Shown: in pieces, positions 1 through 6,567 of the stretch
Position numbering within the stretch: the stretch's first letter is position 1
Layout of the letters: each line of letters starts with the position of its first letter
NCBI GenBank assembly: GCA_025355485.1
Contig: JANXZP010000072.1
Coordinates: forward strand, 1 to 6,567
Length of the DNA: 6,567 nucleotides
From: Pseudomonadota bacterium
GTDB taxonomy: Bacteria; Pseudomonadota; Gammaproteobacteria; Xanthomonadales; Xanthomonadaceae
Direction: 5' to 3'
Position numbers and translations under genes: made by a program
Notes under the pieces: generated by a model
Databases searched by the model: none
What the model was told of the DNA's origin: nothing
The model's input: only the letters and a program-made list of their open reading frames with translations

Positions 1-126
1 CGGGCGCGGGAGATGGATGGGTGGGGACGCATCGGGGAACCAGCGGTGCTTTGTGCCAGCATAGCAGGGCATCCTTTGCGCTCGTCCTGACTTGAAGGCC
101 TGACCAACACCCTCCATGTCTTTCTG
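1..126. other. Non-coding leader upstream of the ABC exporter
   Basis: I see no recognisable gene here. A short plus-strand frame is open from the left edge to a TGA at 88-90, and a minus-strand frame is open from an ATG at 117 to the edge, but neither translation resembles a known protein. An ATG at 116-118 runs into a stop after two codons, so it cannot start the exporter. TTGAAG at 92-97 looks a little like a -35 box, but nothing at a proper distance resembles a -10 box. No convincing Shine-Dalgarno sequence precedes the ATG at 127. The promoter of the ABC gene probably lies here or left of the window, but I cannot place it. Confidence 0.4.
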
Positions 127-1971
127 ATGACCAACCCAACGAACACTACGGGCGACGCACCCGTCCCGCGCCCTGCCCGCGCACGCACCGAATCGCAGGT
201 CGTGCGCGACCTGCTGCCGTTCCTGAAACCCTACTCGGGCCGCATCGCCCTCGCATTGGCGATGGTGCTGATCGGCAAGTTCGCGAACCTCATCGTGCCG
301 CTGGTGCTCAAGCGGCTGGTGGACGGACTCAGCGTGCACCCGACTATGCTGGTGCTGCCGGTCGCGTTGCTGATTGCGTACGGCGCATCGCGACTGTCGG
401 TGACCTTGTTCACCGAGCTGCGCCAGGTCGTGTTCGCACGAGTGATGGCGCGCGTGTCGCGGCGGGTGACGCTGCAGGTGTTCCGCCACCTGCATGCCTT
501 GAGCCTGAAGTTCCATCTCGCGCGCCGTACTGGCGGCGTAGCGCGCGATGTCGAGCGCGGCGGCAGCGCGATCTCCGACCTGCTCGACTGGACGCTCTAC
601 ACGATCCTGCCGACCATCATCGAAGTTGCGATGGTGACTGGCGTTCTCGTATGGCAATACGACTGGGGCTTCGCCGGTATCACCCTGGCGACGCTGGTCG
701 CGTACACCGTCTTCACGTTCTCGATCACCGAGTGGCGCACGCGTTATTACCGCGCTTCGGTGGAAGCCGACACGCGCGCCAACGAACGCGCGGTGGATTC
801 TCTGATCAACTACGAAACCGTGAAGTATTTCGGCAACGAGGAACACGAAGCGACCCGTTACGACGAGAACCTGATCCACCTCGAGAACGCGAGCGTCAAG
901 GCGCGCAAGACGCTCGCGGTGCTCAACCTCGGCCAGAGCGCGATCGTCGCGCTCGGCGTCACCGCGATGATGTGGCGCGCGGCGGCGGGCGTGGTCGCTG
1001 GACGCATGACCGTCGGCGATATGGTATTGGTCAATGCCTATCTGCTGCAGCTGTCGGCGCCGCTGAACCTGCTCGGCATGATGTATCGCGAGGTCAAGCA
1101 GGCGTTCACCAACCTCGAACGCCTGTTCGGCCTGCTCGACGAGCGCCAGGACGTGCAGGATCGCCCCGACGCGCAGCCGCTGAGTGCGCGCCAGCCGCGG
1201 GTCGCGTTCGAGAATGTGCAATTCGGTTACGACGCGCGGCGCACGATCCTGCAAGGCATCAGTTTCGAGATTCCGCCGGGCGGAACGGTTGCGGTCGTCG
1301 GCCATTCCGGTTCGGGCAAGTCGACGCTCGCGCGGCTGCTGTACCGTTTCTACGACGTCGATTCGGGCCGCATCGTAGTCAGTGACGAACGCGGCGACCT
1401 GCACGATATCCGCGATTACACCCAGGCCTCGGTGCGGGGCGCGATCGCGATCGTTCCGCAGGACACCGTGCTGTTCAACGACACGATCTACTACAACATC
1501 CTGTATGGCCGGCCGAGCGCGACGCGCGAAGAAGTCGAGGAAGCCGCGCGCGCGGCGCACATCCACGATCTGATCGTGTCGCTACCCGACGGCTATGTAT
1601 CGGAAGTCGGCGAACGCGGCCTGAAGTTGTCCGGCGGCGAAAAGCAGCGCGTCGCGATCGCGCGTGCGTTGCTGAAAAACCCGGCGATCCTGATCTTCGA
1701 CGAAGCCACGTCCGCGCTGGATTCCAAATCCGAGAAAGCGATCCAGAGCGAACTCGACCGCATCGCGGTCGGCCGCACTACGCTCGTCATCGCGCACCGG
1801 CTGTCGACCGTCATGGATGCGGACGCGATTTTGGTGATGGATGCCGGCCGCATCGTCGAGCGCGGCAGTCACGATGTCTTGCTCGCGCACGGCGGCGCCT
1901 ACGCGCAGATGTGGCGCCTGCAACAGCGCGAAGAAGAACGGCTGCGCAATGCCGCGACAGCGGATGCGTAA
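127..1971 (+). CDS. atm1: ATM1/HMT1-family ABC exporter (half-transporter, TMD-NBD fusion)
   Basis: A 614-residue inner-membrane half-transporter expected to act as a homodimer. The transmembrane domain spans about residues 30-335 and the nucleotide-binding domain about 355-605. Visible ATPase motifs are Walker A GHSGSGKST (392-400), Q-loop Gln445 in VPQD, signature LSGGEKQ (501-507), Walker B ILIFDE (521-526), D-loop SALD (529-532) and H-loop His557. The family call rests on NYETVKYFGNE (228-238), LNLGQ (266-270) and NLERLFGLL (329-337), all typical of mitochondrial Atm1/ABCB7 and bacterial Atm1. Characterised members bind glutathione or its derivatives and are linked to Fe-S/thiol export or heavy-metal tolerance, so the substrate here is inferred. 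Length is normal for the family. The ATG at 127 is used because it gives a full N-terminal region, though no Shine-Dalgarno sequence supports it. Between SGRI (413-416) and TQASVR (432-437) the protein seems to carry a few extra residues. It is transcribed alone and converges on emrB. Confidence 0.93.
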   Translation: MTNPTNTTGDAPVPRPARARTESQVVRDLLPFLKPYSGRIALALAMVLIGKFANLIVPLVLKRLVDGLSVHPTMLVLPVALLIAYGASRLSVTLFTELRQVVFARVMARVSRRVTLQVFRHLHALSLKFHLARRTGGVARDVERGGSAISDLLDWTLYTILPTIIEVAMVTGVLVWQYDWGFAGITLATLVAYTVFTFSITEWRTRYYRASVEADTRANERAVDSLINYETVKYFGNEEHEATRYDENLIHLENASVKARKTLAVLNLGQSAIVALGVTAMMWRAAAGVVAGRMTVGDMVLVNAYLLQLSAPLNLLGMMYREVKQAFTNLERLFGLLDERQDVQDRPDAQPLSARQPRVAFENVQFGYDARRTILQGISFEIPPGGTVAVVGHSGSGKSTLARLLYRFYDVDSGRIVVSDERGDLHDIRDYTQASVRGAIAIVPQDTVLFNDTIYYNILYGRPSATREEVEEAARAAHIHDLIVSLPDGYVSEVGERGLKLSGGEKQRVAIARALLKNPAILIFDEATSALDSKSEKAIQSELDRIAVGRTTLVIAHRLSTVMDADAILVMDAGRIVERGSHDVLLAHGGAYAQMWRLQQREEERLRNAATADA

Positions 1972-1973
1972 GA
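1972..1973. other. Two-base convergent junction between ABC exporter and emrB stops
   Basis: The ABC gene ends with TAA at 1969-1971 and emrB ends, on the other strand, with TGA read from 1976 to 1974, leaving two bases between them. No hairpin followed by a T-run is visible on either strand next to the stops. The 3' end of emrB contains GC-rich self-complementary stretches, for example the palindrome at 1992-2001 and GGGCCC at 2001-2006. These encode the Ala/Gly-rich tail and lack a loop and U-tract, so I do not call them terminators. Each transcript therefore probably runs some distance into the opposite gene before ending. Confidence 0.85.
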
Positions 1974-3527
1974 TCAGTGACCGCCGCTGGTCGCGGCCGC
2001 GGGCCCGGCGCCGAACGGCGGTCGCGCGAACCACACCAGCGCGATGATCGCCAGGAAGATCCAGCCCAGCGCGTAGAAGATTTCGTTGAAGCCGATCTGC
2101 GATGCCTGCTGTGTGATCGCGCGTTCGATCATCGCCGCGCCACGTTGCAGGTTGCCCGCGCCCAGCGACAGCACCGTGCCGTAAGACGACGGGTCGTAAG
2201 CCGAGATGTGCTCGGTCAGTTGCGCGTGGTGGACGACGGTGCGATTGGTCCAGATGAAGGTGGTGATCGACGCTGCGAAACTGCCACCGAGCGTGCGCAG
2301 GAAGGTCGCCAAGCCCGAGCCCGCGGCGATCTCGCGACCGTCCAGATCCGACAACAGGATCGTCAGGATCGGCATGAAGAACAGCGCCACGCCGAAACCC
2401 ATCAGCAGTTGCACGCCGGCGATGGTCGCGAAGGTCACGTCGAGGTTGAAACCCGCGCGCATGAAACTCGTCATCGCCATGAAGACGAACGCGATGCTCG
2501 CGACCAGGCGCAAGTCGAAACGGCCCGCGTACTTGCCGACCATCGGCGCAAGGAACACCGGCAGGATGCCGAGCGGCGCGGTCGCAAGACCGGCCCAGAT
2601 CGAGGTGTAACCGAGGTCGCGCTGCAGCCATAACGGAATCAGCAGGCCGACCGCGAAGAACGCCGCGTACGCGACGATCAACCCGATCGTTCCGACCCTG
2701 AAATTGCGATGGCGGAACAGACTCAGATCCACCAGCGGATGTTTGTTGTCGACGAGTTCCCAGATCACGAACACCGCGAGCGAAATCGCCGACACGATCG
2801 CGAGCACGACGATGTGCGGCGAATGGAACCAGTCGTCCTCGTTGCCTAGATCGAGCAGGATCTGCAACGCGCCAACGCCGATCACCAGGCTCGCGAGGCC
2901 GATGTAATCCATCGGCGGTTTCTCGATCGGCTCGGGCCTGCCGGCGAGTTGTTCCTTCACCACCACGCTCGCGAAGATGCCGATCGGCACGTTGATCAGG
3001 AAGATCCATTCCCAGCTGTAGTTGTCGGTGATCCAGCCGCCTAGGATCGGCCCGGCGATCGGCGCGACGACGGTGACCATCGCCAGCAGCGCGAGCGCCT
3101 GACCGCGTTTTTCGCGCGGATAGATCGACACCAGCAGGCTTTGCGTGAGCGGATACATCGGACCGGCGACGAAACCCTGGATCGCGCGCGCGACCACCAG
3201 CATGCCCATGCTCTGCGCGAGTCCGCACAGCAACGACGCGACCGAGAACAACATCGTCGCCCACACGAACACACGCGATTCACCGAAACGCTTGCTCAGC
3301 CAACCGGTCAGCGGCAACGCGATAGCGTTGCTGACCGCGAACGAAGTGATCACCCACGTGCTTTGCGATGCGCTCGCGCCGAGGTTGCCGGAGATCGTCG
3401 GCAGCGAGACATTCGCGATAGTGGTGTCGAGCACCTGCATGAAGGTCGCGAGCGACAGCCCGATCGTCGCCAGCGCAATGCTCGGCGGTCGGAACCCGCT
3501 TGCGGTTTCGGCGGCGACTGCGGCCAC
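1974..3527 (-). CDS. emrB: EmrB/QacA-type DHA2 major facilitator drug:H+ antiporter
   Basis: A 517-residue inner-membrane pump, close to the roughly 512 residues of E. coli EmrB, with the hydrophobic pattern of the 14-helix DHA2 family. Visible motifs are LDTTIAN with Asp34 in helix 1 (33-39), the motif A-like GWLSKRFG loop (75-82), ARAIQG with Arg114 (113-118, motif B region), the antiporter motif C segment APIAGPILGGW (155-165) and WEWIFLINVPIG (172-183). A hydrophilic stretch near 191-210 fits a cytoplasmic loop. A segment of about 55 residues (426-481) before the last helix fits a periplasmic loop. The tail ARPPFGAGP resembles the end of E. coli EmrB. The start is GTG at 3527, with GAGG seven bases upstream. 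The next Met (residue 30) lies inside helix 1 and would be too late. It begins 9 nt after emrA and should form a tripartite pump with EmrA and the outer membrane factor. Hydrophobic toxicants or uncouplers are family substrates; the actual range is unknown. Confidence 0.95.
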   Translation of the reverse strand: MAAVAAETASGFRPPSIALATIGLSLATFMQVLDTTIANVSLPTISGNLGASASQSTWVITSFAVSNAIALPLTGWLSKRFGESRVFVWATMLFSVASLLCGLAQSMGMLVVARAIQGFVAGPMYPLTQSLLVSIYPREKRGQALALLAMVTVVAPIAGPILGGWITDNYSWEWIFLINVPIGIFASVVVKEQLAGRPEPIEKPPMDYIGLASLVIGVGALQILLDLGNEDDWFHSPHIVVLAIVSAISLAVFVIWELVDNKHPLVDLSLFRHRNFRVGTIGLIVAYAAFFAVGLLIPLWLQRDLGYTSIWAGLATAPLGILPVFLAPMVGKYAGRFDLRLVASIAFVFMAMTSFMRAGFNLDVTFATIAGVQLLMGFGVALFFMPILTILLSDLDGREIAAGSGLATFLRTLGGSFAASITTFIWTNRTVVHHAQLTEHISAYDPSSYGTVLSLGAGNLQRGAAMIERAITQQASQIGFNEIFYALGWIFLAIIALVWFARPPFGAGPAAATSGGH

Positions 3528-3534
3528 GATCCTG

Positions 3535-3538
3535 CCTC
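3535..3538 (-). promoter_or_regulatory. Ribosome binding site of emrB, overlapping the emrA stop
   Basis: Read on the minus strand, GAGG sits seven bases before the GTG start at 3527. Three of its bases (3537-3538 and neighbours) fall in or beside the emrA TGA stop (3539-3537). This supports the GTG start and suggests that ribosomes finishing emrA can re-engage for emrB. It is the clearest Shine-Dalgarno sequence in the window. Confidence 0.6.
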
Positions 3539-4766
3539 AGCGACTTGCGGTGGCGTGTGCGGTCGAGGGACGCGACGCTGACGTGCGCAACGACGCCGGC
3601 AGATTCGCATCGATGATCTTCGTCACCAACGCATCGGCATCCTGCAATTGATGCGCGTACACGTCGGTCGTCAGCAGCGGCTTCTCGACCGGTTTGCTCG
3701 GCAACAACTCGCCGTCCTGCGCATGCAGGTTCACGTCCGCGCTCATCGACAGGCCGATGCGCAGCGGATGCTTGCGCACTTCATCCGGATCCAGCGCGAT
3801 CCGCACTGGCAGGCGCTGCACGATCTTGATCCAGTTGCCGCTCGCGTTCTGCGCGGGCAGCAGCGCGAAGGCGCTGCCGGTGCCGATGCCGAGGCTGACG
3901 ATGCGACCGCGATAATCCACGCCATCGCCATAGATGTCGGCGTGCAGCGCGACCTCCTGGCCTAGCCGCATGTGCTTGAGCTGGGTTTCCTTGAAGTTCG
4001 CATCGACCCAGGCCTGCTCCAGCGGGACGACCGCCATCAACGCACTGCCGGGTTGCACGCGCTGGCCGAGTTGCACCGAACGCCGCGCGACATAGCCGGT
4101 GACCGGCGCGACGATCTGCGCGCGCGCGTTATTGAGATACGCCTGCCGAACCTGTGCGGCGGCGGCCTGCACGTCGGGTTGGGTCGCGACACCGGTGTTG
4201 TCGACCAGTGCGCTGTCGGTCGCGAGTTTCTGGGTGGAAACGCTCAGCGCGGCTTCGGCAGCGGAGAGCTGGTCGCGCGCATGCGCGAGTTCCTCGGCCG
4301 ATACGGCGCCGGTGCCAGCGAGACTCTGCCGACGCGCGAAGTCGGCGCGGGCGCGTTCGAGTTCGACCCGGCGCGTGGCGAGCAACGCCTGCGAACTGTC
4401 GATGCCGTTATAAAGGCCGCGCACCTGGCGCACGCTGCGCGCGAGCGCCGCTTCGGTCTGCGCAAGCGCGGCCTGGCTGTCGCTGGAATCGAACTGCACC
4501 AGCATCTGTCCTTCGCGCACCAGCGCGCCGTCGTCGGCACCAATGCTGACCACGGTGCCAGGGATCATCGGCGTGATCTGCACGACATTGCCGCTGACGT
4601 AGGCATCGTCGGTGGATTCGTTCCATCGACCGATCAGGAAATACCACAGCAGCCATGCGATCAGGCCGACCACGACGACCAGCAGCAGGATGCGCAGCAT
4701 CATCCCGCGCCGACCGGCGGGTTTGCTGGGAGTGACCTTGGCGACGATGGGTGCGGGAGAGCTCAT
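3537..4766 (-). CDS. emrA: EmrA/HlyD-family membrane fusion protein of the efflux pump
   Basis: A 409-residue periplasmic adaptor anchored in the inner membrane (E. coli EmrA is about 390). A short basic cytoplasmic N-terminus is followed by one transmembrane helix at about 24-46. The first half of the lipoyl/barrel-sandwich domain starts at STDDAYVSGNVVQI (51-64) and runs to about 93. A long Ala/Gln/Glu/Arg-rich coiled-coil hairpin follows (about 95-215), then the second lipoyl half from APVTGYVARR (220-229), then a beta-barrel region with VDANFKETQL (254-263). GTGSAFALLPAQNASGNW (295-312) is a hallmark segment of EmrA proteins. The stretch ALVTKIIDANL (379-389) matches the position of the E. 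coli C-terminus, so the last 20 Ser/Thr/Ala-rich residues are a small extension. The ATG at 4766 has no strong Shine-Dalgarno sequence. EmrA should link EmrB below it to the outer membrane factor encoded 51 nt upstream. Confidence 0.95.
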   Translation of the reverse strand: MSSPAPIVAKVTPSKPAGRRGMMLRILLLVVVVGLIAWLLWYFLIGRWNESTDDAYVSGNVVQITPMIPGTVVSIGADDGALVREGQMLVQFDSSDSQAALAQTEAALARSVRQVRGLYNGIDSSQALLATRRVELERARADFARRQSLAGTGAVSAEELAHARDQLSAAEAALSVSTQKLATDSALVDNTGVATQPDVQAAAAQVRQAYLNNARAQIVAPVTGYVARRSVQLGQRVQPGSALMAVVPLEQAWVDANFKETQLKHMRLGQEVALHADIYGDGVDYRGRIVSLGIGTGSAFALLPAQNASGNWIKIVQRLPVRIALDPDEVRKHPLRIGLSMSADVNLHAQDGELLPSKPVEKPLLTTDVYAHQLQDADALVTKIIDANLPASLRTSASRPSTAHATASR

Positions 4767-4817
4767 GGCAGGTATCCGGCGTGAAGCGAAAGGGAATGTT
4801 GCAATATGCGATGAATT
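4767..4817 (-). other. Intercistronic gap between emrC and emrA
   Basis: These 51 nt are the largest certain gap inside the operon. On the minus strand the first half is richer in A/T than its surroundings, followed by a pyrimidine run TTCCCTTTC (4796-4788). I see no convincing promoter, no terminator and no strong ribosome binding site; GGA about 8 nt before the emrA ATG is the best candidate. Two short words here, TTCCCTTTC and CATCGCAT, recur in the leader of emrC. Confidence 0.4.
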
Positions 4818-6290
4818 TCAGCGTGTGGTCGATGCAGCAGCAGTCGTGTCCAGCGTCGTCGGTGCATCAACCTGGAAGCCGCCGCCCAACGCCTGCACCA
4901 ATCGCACCGATGCGAGTAGTCGCTGCGCATGCAGATCGGTCAATTGCTGTTCGGCACGCAGCAGGGGTTGCTGTACGCCCAGCACATCCAGGTAGGCCGA
5001 CACGCCGCTGCGATAGCGCTTCATGCCGAGGTCGTACGCGGACTGCGCGGCGTCCAGCGCCTGCTGCTGGGTCGCGGCCTGCGCATCGATCGCACGCAGG
5101 GTGATGACCTGTTCGGCGACCTGGTGCAACGCATCGATCAATGTTTGATCGTACTGTGCGACGGCGAGATCGTAATTCGCATCGCGTTCGGCCAGTCCTG
5201 CGCGCAGGCGTCCGCCATCGAAGATAGGCAACGAAATCGCCGGGCCTACTTGCGCGTAACGCGAGGGCAGTTCAAACAGCGTGCTGAGGCCGGCCGATGC
5301 AAGTCCGACCGCCGCGCTGAGATTGATGCTCGGGTAGAACTGTGCCTTGGCAGCCTTGATGCCGCGCGCCCCGGCTTCAACGCGCCAGCGCGCGGCGACG
5401 ATATCGGGACGGCGACTGAGCAACTCGCTCGGAAGATCGGACGGCAGCTCCAGCGCGGAAGTTTTCAATGGCTGCGGACGCGCGATCTGCAATCCGCGAT
5501 CCGGACCCTGCCCGACCAGCGCGGCCAGAGTGGCGCGCAGCAGCGCGGCCTGTTCCTGCGCGGCTTGCATGCCGCGTTGCGCGGCAGCGACCGCCGCTTC
5601 GGTCTGGTGCAACTGGATGTCGTTTTCGATTCCGGCCTTGACGCGTCGCGCCGTGAGTTGCTGTAGCGCACGCGCGCGTTCGAGTTCGCGCTGCGCGAGA
5701 TCCTGCGATTCGGATGCATGCGCGAGCTCGGCCCAGGCCTGCGCGATATTGGACGACAGCGTGAGCCGCGCAGCTTGCGCATCGACCTGCGCTGCGTGCG
5801 CCTGGTCGACTGCTGCTTCCCACGCCGCGCGCTTGCCACCCCACAGATCCGGCGCGTAGCCGACGCTGAGAGTGAGCAGATCCACGCCGAGGTAATGACC
5901 ACCGAACGGCGCAGGCGCAATGGTCGCAGGAATGCGGATGCCCGAATACGCGGCTTTCGCGCCGACTTCCGGCTTGCGCGCGGCGTCCTGTGTGCCAGCC
6001 TGTGCCAGCGCGACGCGCACTCGTGCATCGGCAGCATCGAGCGAAGGATTGCCGGACAGCGCCGCATCGATCAGTCCATCGAGCTGCGGATCGGCTAGCG
6101 CTTTCCACCAATCATTTTGCGGCCATGCGGCAGGCGTGAGTTGCACGCCGGCGAGTGTGTGCCGGCTCGCGAGCTGGTCCGGTTGGGTCAGTGTGCCCTG
6201 CGGTTGCAGGCCCTGCATGCTCGCGCATGCCGCGAGCATTGCAACGCACGCTGCGGCGATGCCGATGCGCACGTTTTTCAACAATTGCAT
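4818..6290 (-). CDS. emrC: NodT-type outer membrane factor lipoprotein of the EmrAB pump
   Basis: A TolC-like outer membrane channel of the NodT/OprM lipoprotein class, 490 residues from the ATG at 6290. The N-terminus MQLLKNVRIG plus a hydrophobic stretch ends in lipobox LAAC, with Cys22 the expected lipidation site. The next residue is Ala rather than Asp, which fits sorting to the outer membrane. Two OEP repeats are visible. The first has RVKAGIENDIQLHQTEAAV (about 216-234) and the second has RYRSGVSAYLDVLGVQQPLL (about 425-444). Also typical are SRRPDIVAARWRVEAG (about 292-307), AQFYPSINLSAAVGLASAG (about 316-334) and LPIFDGGRLRAGL (about 354-366). It should trimerise and dock with EmrA. 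Upstream in-frame starts exist at 6314 (ATG) and 6353 (GTG, overlapping the regulator's stop). None of the three has a good Shine-Dalgarno sequence. I prefer 6290 because it gives a signal peptide of usual length. The gene order matches the S. maltophilia emrRCAB locus, hence the symbol. Confidence 0.9.
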   Translation of the reverse strand: MQLLKNVRIGIAAACVAMLAACASMQGLQPQGTLTQPDQLASRHTLAGVQLTPAAWPQNDWWKALADPQLDGLIDAALSGNPSLDAADARVRVALAQAGTQDAARKPEVGAKAAYSGIRIPATIAPAPFGGHYLGVDLLTLSVGYAPDLWGGKRAAWEAAVDQAHAAQVDAQAARLTLSSNIAQAWAELAHASESQDLAQRELERARALQQLTARRVKAGIENDIQLHQTEAAVAAAQRGMQAAQEQAALLRATLAALVGQGPDRGLQIARPQPLKTSALELPSDLPSELLSRRPDIVAARWRVEAGARGIKAAKAQFYPSINLSAAVGLASAGLSTLFELPSRYAQVGPAISLPIFDGGRLRAGLAERDANYDLAVAQYDQTLIDALHQVAEQVITLRAIDAQAATQQQALDAAQSAYDLGMKRYRSGVSAYLDVLGVQQPLLRAEQQLTDLHAQRLLASVRLVQALGGGFQVDAPTTLDTTAAASTTR

Positions 6291-6349
6291 GGTGATGAAT
6301 GGATGCTTGTGCATGGAAGGATGCGATGGGCGGTCGTATGAAAGGGAAA
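6291..6349 (-). other. Possible emrC leader or N-terminal extension, with short repeats
   Basis: This stretch lies between the regulator's stop and the preferred emrC start. It is open in the emrC frame, so it is either an untranslated leader or codes for up to 21 extra residues. It contains a direct repeat GGATGC on the plus strand (6301-6306 and 6319-6324) and a short ATGC/GCAT inverted repeat with a four-base loop (6303-6314). No clear promoter or ribosome binding site can be placed. Confidence 0.35.
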
Positions 6350-6567
6350 TCACAACGAGGCGTGGACGCGTTCGAGCAGGGCGACGAAATGTTCGCGTTC
6401 ATCGGGGGCCAGGGCGCGAAGCGCGTACTCCGCCATGCGCTCGCCGCAAGCGCGTAGTTCCTGGGAAAGCGCGTGGCCGGCGTCGGTCAGTTCGATGCGC
6501 AAGGTGCGCCGGTCTTCGGCATGCGGCGTGCGCCGCAGGTAGCCCGTCTTTTCGAGCCGGTCGAGCA
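6350..6567 (-). CDS. emrR: MarR-family transcriptional regulator, C-terminal part (cut by window edge)
   Basis: The last 71 codons of a gene whose start lies beyond the right edge, ending in TGA (6352-6350). The fragment opens with LDRLEKTGYLRR, the end of the recognition-helix region, followed by the beta-wing PHAEDRRTLRIELTDAG. The DRR wing motif and the following TDAG are standard for MarR proteins. The remaining 40 or so residues look helical (LAPDEREHFVALLERV) and fit the C-terminal dimerisation helices. As it heads the pump genes on the same strand, it is most likely a repressor of its own operon that is released by pump substrates, as known for E. coli EmrR/MprA and S. maltophilia EmrR. 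That role is inferred from position. Its TGA overlaps a possible GTG start of emrC in the sequence GTGA. The operator and promoter are outside the window. The family call is firm, the symbol less so. Confidence 0.85.
   Translation of the reverse strand, partial: LDRLEKTGYLRRTPHAEDRRTLRIELTDAGHALSQELRACGERMAEYALRALAPDEREHFVALLERVHASL

Noticed and set aside
50..80. A TATGCT box preceded by TGC on the minus strand, a possible extended -10 of a divergent promoter
   Set aside because: No -35 box lies at a suitable distance and no downstream gene is visible in the window, so it cannot be supported.
651..1385. A 244-codon plus-strand frame inside the ABC gene
   Set aside because: An Arg-rich shifted-frame reading of a well-conserved exporter, with no domain of its own.
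1992..2015. GC-rich palindromes that could be a terminator for the convergent genes
   Set aside because: They are perfect palindromes without a loop, lack a T-run, and are explained by the Ala/Gly/Pro codons of the EmrB tail.
1582..3264. A 560-codon open frame on the minus strand overlapping both the ABC gene and emrB
   Set aside because: It is very rich in Arg, Asp and Gly with no recognisable domain, reads emrB in a shifted frame, and is antisense to the conserved ABC domain. It is the usual by-product of GC-rich coding DNA.
3972..4784. A 270-codon plus-strand frame opposite emrA
   Set aside because: Antisense to a conserved EmrA. The Arg/Gly/Ala-rich composition, lack of motifs and lack of a ribosome binding site all fit a shadow frame.
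4929..5666. A 245-codon plus-strand frame opposite the outer membrane factor gene
   Set aside because: Antisense to clear NodT/OEP repeats, with low-complexity Arg/Gln/Leu composition and no family resemblance.

Overview
The window shows an ordinary-looking stretch of a GC-rich proteobacterial chromosome. It holds five protein genes, one of them cut by the right edge. Strong G/C preference at third codon positions, an Atm1-type ABC exporter, and a regulator/outer-membrane-factor/EmrA/EmrB gene order like the emrRCAB locus described in Stenotrophomonas maltophilia all fit a gammaproteobacterium near the Xanthomonadales/Lysobacterales. That placement is an inference from gene content, because no rRNA or other marker gene is present.

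Layout. Positions 1-126 are non-coding as far as I can see. Positions 127-1971 (+) encode a complete half-size ABC exporter of the ATM1/ABCB7/HMT1 family. From the right edge, four genes run leftward on the minus strand: the C-terminal part of a MarR-family repressor (6567-6350), a NodT-type outer membrane lipoprotein (6290-4818, possibly starting as far upstream as 6353), an EmrA/HlyD-type membrane fusion protein (4766-3537), and an EmrB-type DHA2 major facilitator pump (3527-1974). The ABC gene and emrB converge tail to tail with only two bases between their stop codons.

How the genes work together. The minus-strand genes encode all parts of a tripartite drug pump. EmrB moves substrate across the inner membrane with proton exchange, EmrA bridges the periplasm, and the NodT-type protein is the outer membrane exit duct. 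The MarR-type protein at the head of the group is probably a ligand-released repressor of the whole operon. Spacing is tight (9 nt between emrA and emrB, 51 nt between emrC and emrA, and either a 4-nt overlap or a short leader between the regulator and emrC), so one transcript is likely. Its promoter would lie beyond the right edge. The ABC exporter is a separate unit, with a predicted role in glutathione-linked export tied to metal or Fe-S homeostasis.

I found no mobile element, CRISPR array, tRNA, rRNA, integration site or clear intrinsic terminator. I do not see an undescribed system here. The points worth a second look are small: the 2-bp convergent junction, the uncertain start of the outer membrane lipoprotein, a short insertion in the ABC nucleotide-binding domain, and short motifs shared by the two intercistronic gaps.
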